From Actinomycetes bacterium (GTDB lineage: Bacteria > Actinomycetota > Actinomycetes > Actinomycetales > Actinomycetaceae), in assembly GCA_023426345.1 (NCBI GenBank), contig JAFAAX010000001.1, positions 1 to 21,746 of the forward strand: a stretch of 21,746 nt of DNA. The letters are read 5' to 3'. The notes under the pieces were generated by a model, which saw only the letters and a program-made list of their open reading frames with translations, was not told where the DNA came from and searched no databases. Positions 20,885-21,746 of this stretch are shown here, one piece after another; the first letter of the stretch is position 1, and every line of letters starts with the position of its first letter. The translations under genes and the position numbers were made by a program.

Positions 20885-21746
20885 GCGGCGCGCGCGTCGA
20901 GGCGCGCGGATGGGGCTGGCGCCACGCGGGACGGCGGGCGTGGGCGCTGCGCGACATCGACCTGGACGTCGAGCCCGGCGAGCGCGTCCTGCTGCTCGGC
21001 GCGTCCGGCGCGGGCAAGTCCACGCTGATGGGCGGCCTGGCGGGGGTGCTCGGGGGCGAGGACGAGGGCGACGCCGCCGGCACTCTCACGGTCGACGGCG
21101 AGGCGCCCGCGGACTGCCGCGGCCGGGCCGGACTGGTCATGCAGGACCCGGAGGCGCAGGTCGTCCTGGCGCGCGCCGGCGACGACGTCGCCTTCGGGTG
21201 CGAGAACCTCGGGGTGCCACGCGATGAGATCTGGCGGCGGGTCCGCGCCTCCCTGGACGCGGTGGGCCTGGAGGACTTGGCGTTCGACCACCCGACGTCG
21301 AAGCTGTCCGGCGGGCAGAAGCAGCGTCTGGCGCTGGCCTCGGTCCTCGCGATGCGCCCGGGGCTGCTGCTGCTGGACGAGCCCACCGCCAACCTGGACC
21401 CCGAGGGCGTGCTCGAGGTCGTCGACGCGACCCGCCGCGTCCTCGAGCGTACCGGGGCGACGCTCGTCGTCATCGAGCACCGCGTCGACATCTGGGCGGA
21501 CCTGGTCGACCGCGCGATCGTCCTGGGGGACGCGACCGTGGCCGCCGACGGCCCTCTGGAGGAGGTCCTGTGCGACCGCGGCGGCGAGCTGCGCGCCTCC
21601 GGCATCTGGCTGCCCGGTGACGACACGGCGGTGGTCGAGGAGGCGCGCGCCGCCCGGCTCCTCGTCGGGCGATCTGACTCGGCGGAGGCGGGCGCGCCGT
21701 CGCTCCCGTTGGCGACCGCCCCGGCGCCCCCGCCCGCCGCCGGGGC
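20881..21746 (+). CDS. ykoD: ECF transporter ATPase, YkoD-like (truncated by window end)
   Basis: The frame is open from GTG 20881 to the end of the window with no stop, giving at least 288 residues. It has Walker A GASGAGKST, a Q-loop at VMQDPEAQVV (the PEXQ form typical of ECF ATPases), signature LSGGQKQRLALASVLA, Walker B GLLLLDEPTANLDP and H-loop VVIEHRVD. After the first ATPase domain the sequence becomes Ala/Pro-rich, as in the linker of YkoD-type proteins that carry two ATPase domains in one chain, so a second domain is expected beyond the window. The start overlaps the ykoE stop, implying coupled translation. The T component (YkoC-like) would also lie downstream. Confidence 0.9.
   Translation, partial: MSGARVEARGWGWRHAGRRAWALRDIDLDVEPGERVLLLGASGAGKSTLMGGLAGVLGGEDEGDAAGTLTVDGEAPADCRGRAGLVMQDPEAQVVLARAGDDVAFGCENLGVPRDEIWRRVRASLDAVGLEDLAFDHPTSKLSGGQKQRLALASVLAMRPGLLLLDEPTANLDPEGVLEVVDATRRVLERTGATLVVIEHRVDIWADLVDRAIVLGDATVAADGPLEEVLCDRGGELRASGIWLPGDDTAVVEEARAARLLVGRSDSAEAGAPSLPLATAPAPPPAAG

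Overview
The window is GC-rich (roughly 70% by eye). Its genes are densely packed and often overlap by a few bases, several promoters look leaderless, and the family content is actinobacterial. Likely source: a member of the Actinomycetales, perhaps Actinomycetaceae. The rank is an inference from composition and gene families; no rRNA or marker gene is present. No tRNA, rRNA, CRISPR array, transposase or phage gene was recognised.

Layout. (1) 44-4337: a four-gene plus-strand operon for a Dpp/Opp-type ABC importer, ordered ATPase, permease, permease, ATPase, with no binding-protein gene in view. (2) 4338-4767: non-coding DNA with G-rich direct repeats, a strong hairpin, and two oppositely oriented arrays of a 22-bp-period repeat. 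(3) 4753-7306: a TetR regulator divergent from a 3-ketosteroid-dehydrogenase-like flavoprotein; one palindrome supplies a -10 box on both strands. (4) 7438-9994: a likely reactive-sulfur operon with a CsoR/CstR-type operator on a leaderless promoter, a CoA-disulfide/persulfide reductase fused to rhodanese, a CstR-like repressor, and a small cysteine-rich protein downstream. (5) 10047-10938: a VOC protein and a MarR regulator, divergent, with two near-identical 18-bp palindromes that each supply the -10 of one promoter and the -35 of the other. (6) 10968-12944: an AbrB-type regulator with an ABC-2 exporter (ATPase and permease). (7) 12978-14078: a DUF559/Vsr-like endonuclease-fold gene of visibly lower GC, preceded by a second inverted array with a 19-bp period. 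(8) 14522-17605: pntA-pntB, proton-translocating transhydrogenase, minus strand. (9) 17882-20008: an SRPBCC protein and a CycA-type amino acid permease. (10) 20088 to the end: a TPP riboswitch controlling a YkoE/YkoD thiamine-precursor ECF transporter; the ATPase gene runs off the window.

Several self-contained transport or stress modules here carry their own local regulator and a readable operator. The least explained material is non-coding: two inverted tandem arrays with different periods (22 and 19 bp), and a motif close to ATTGACGAGGRCGGCCCCGC attached to GC-rich terminator hairpins at several gene ends. The best-supported regulatory story is the sulfur-stress operon, where the operator, the sensor residues and the enzyme domains all agree.
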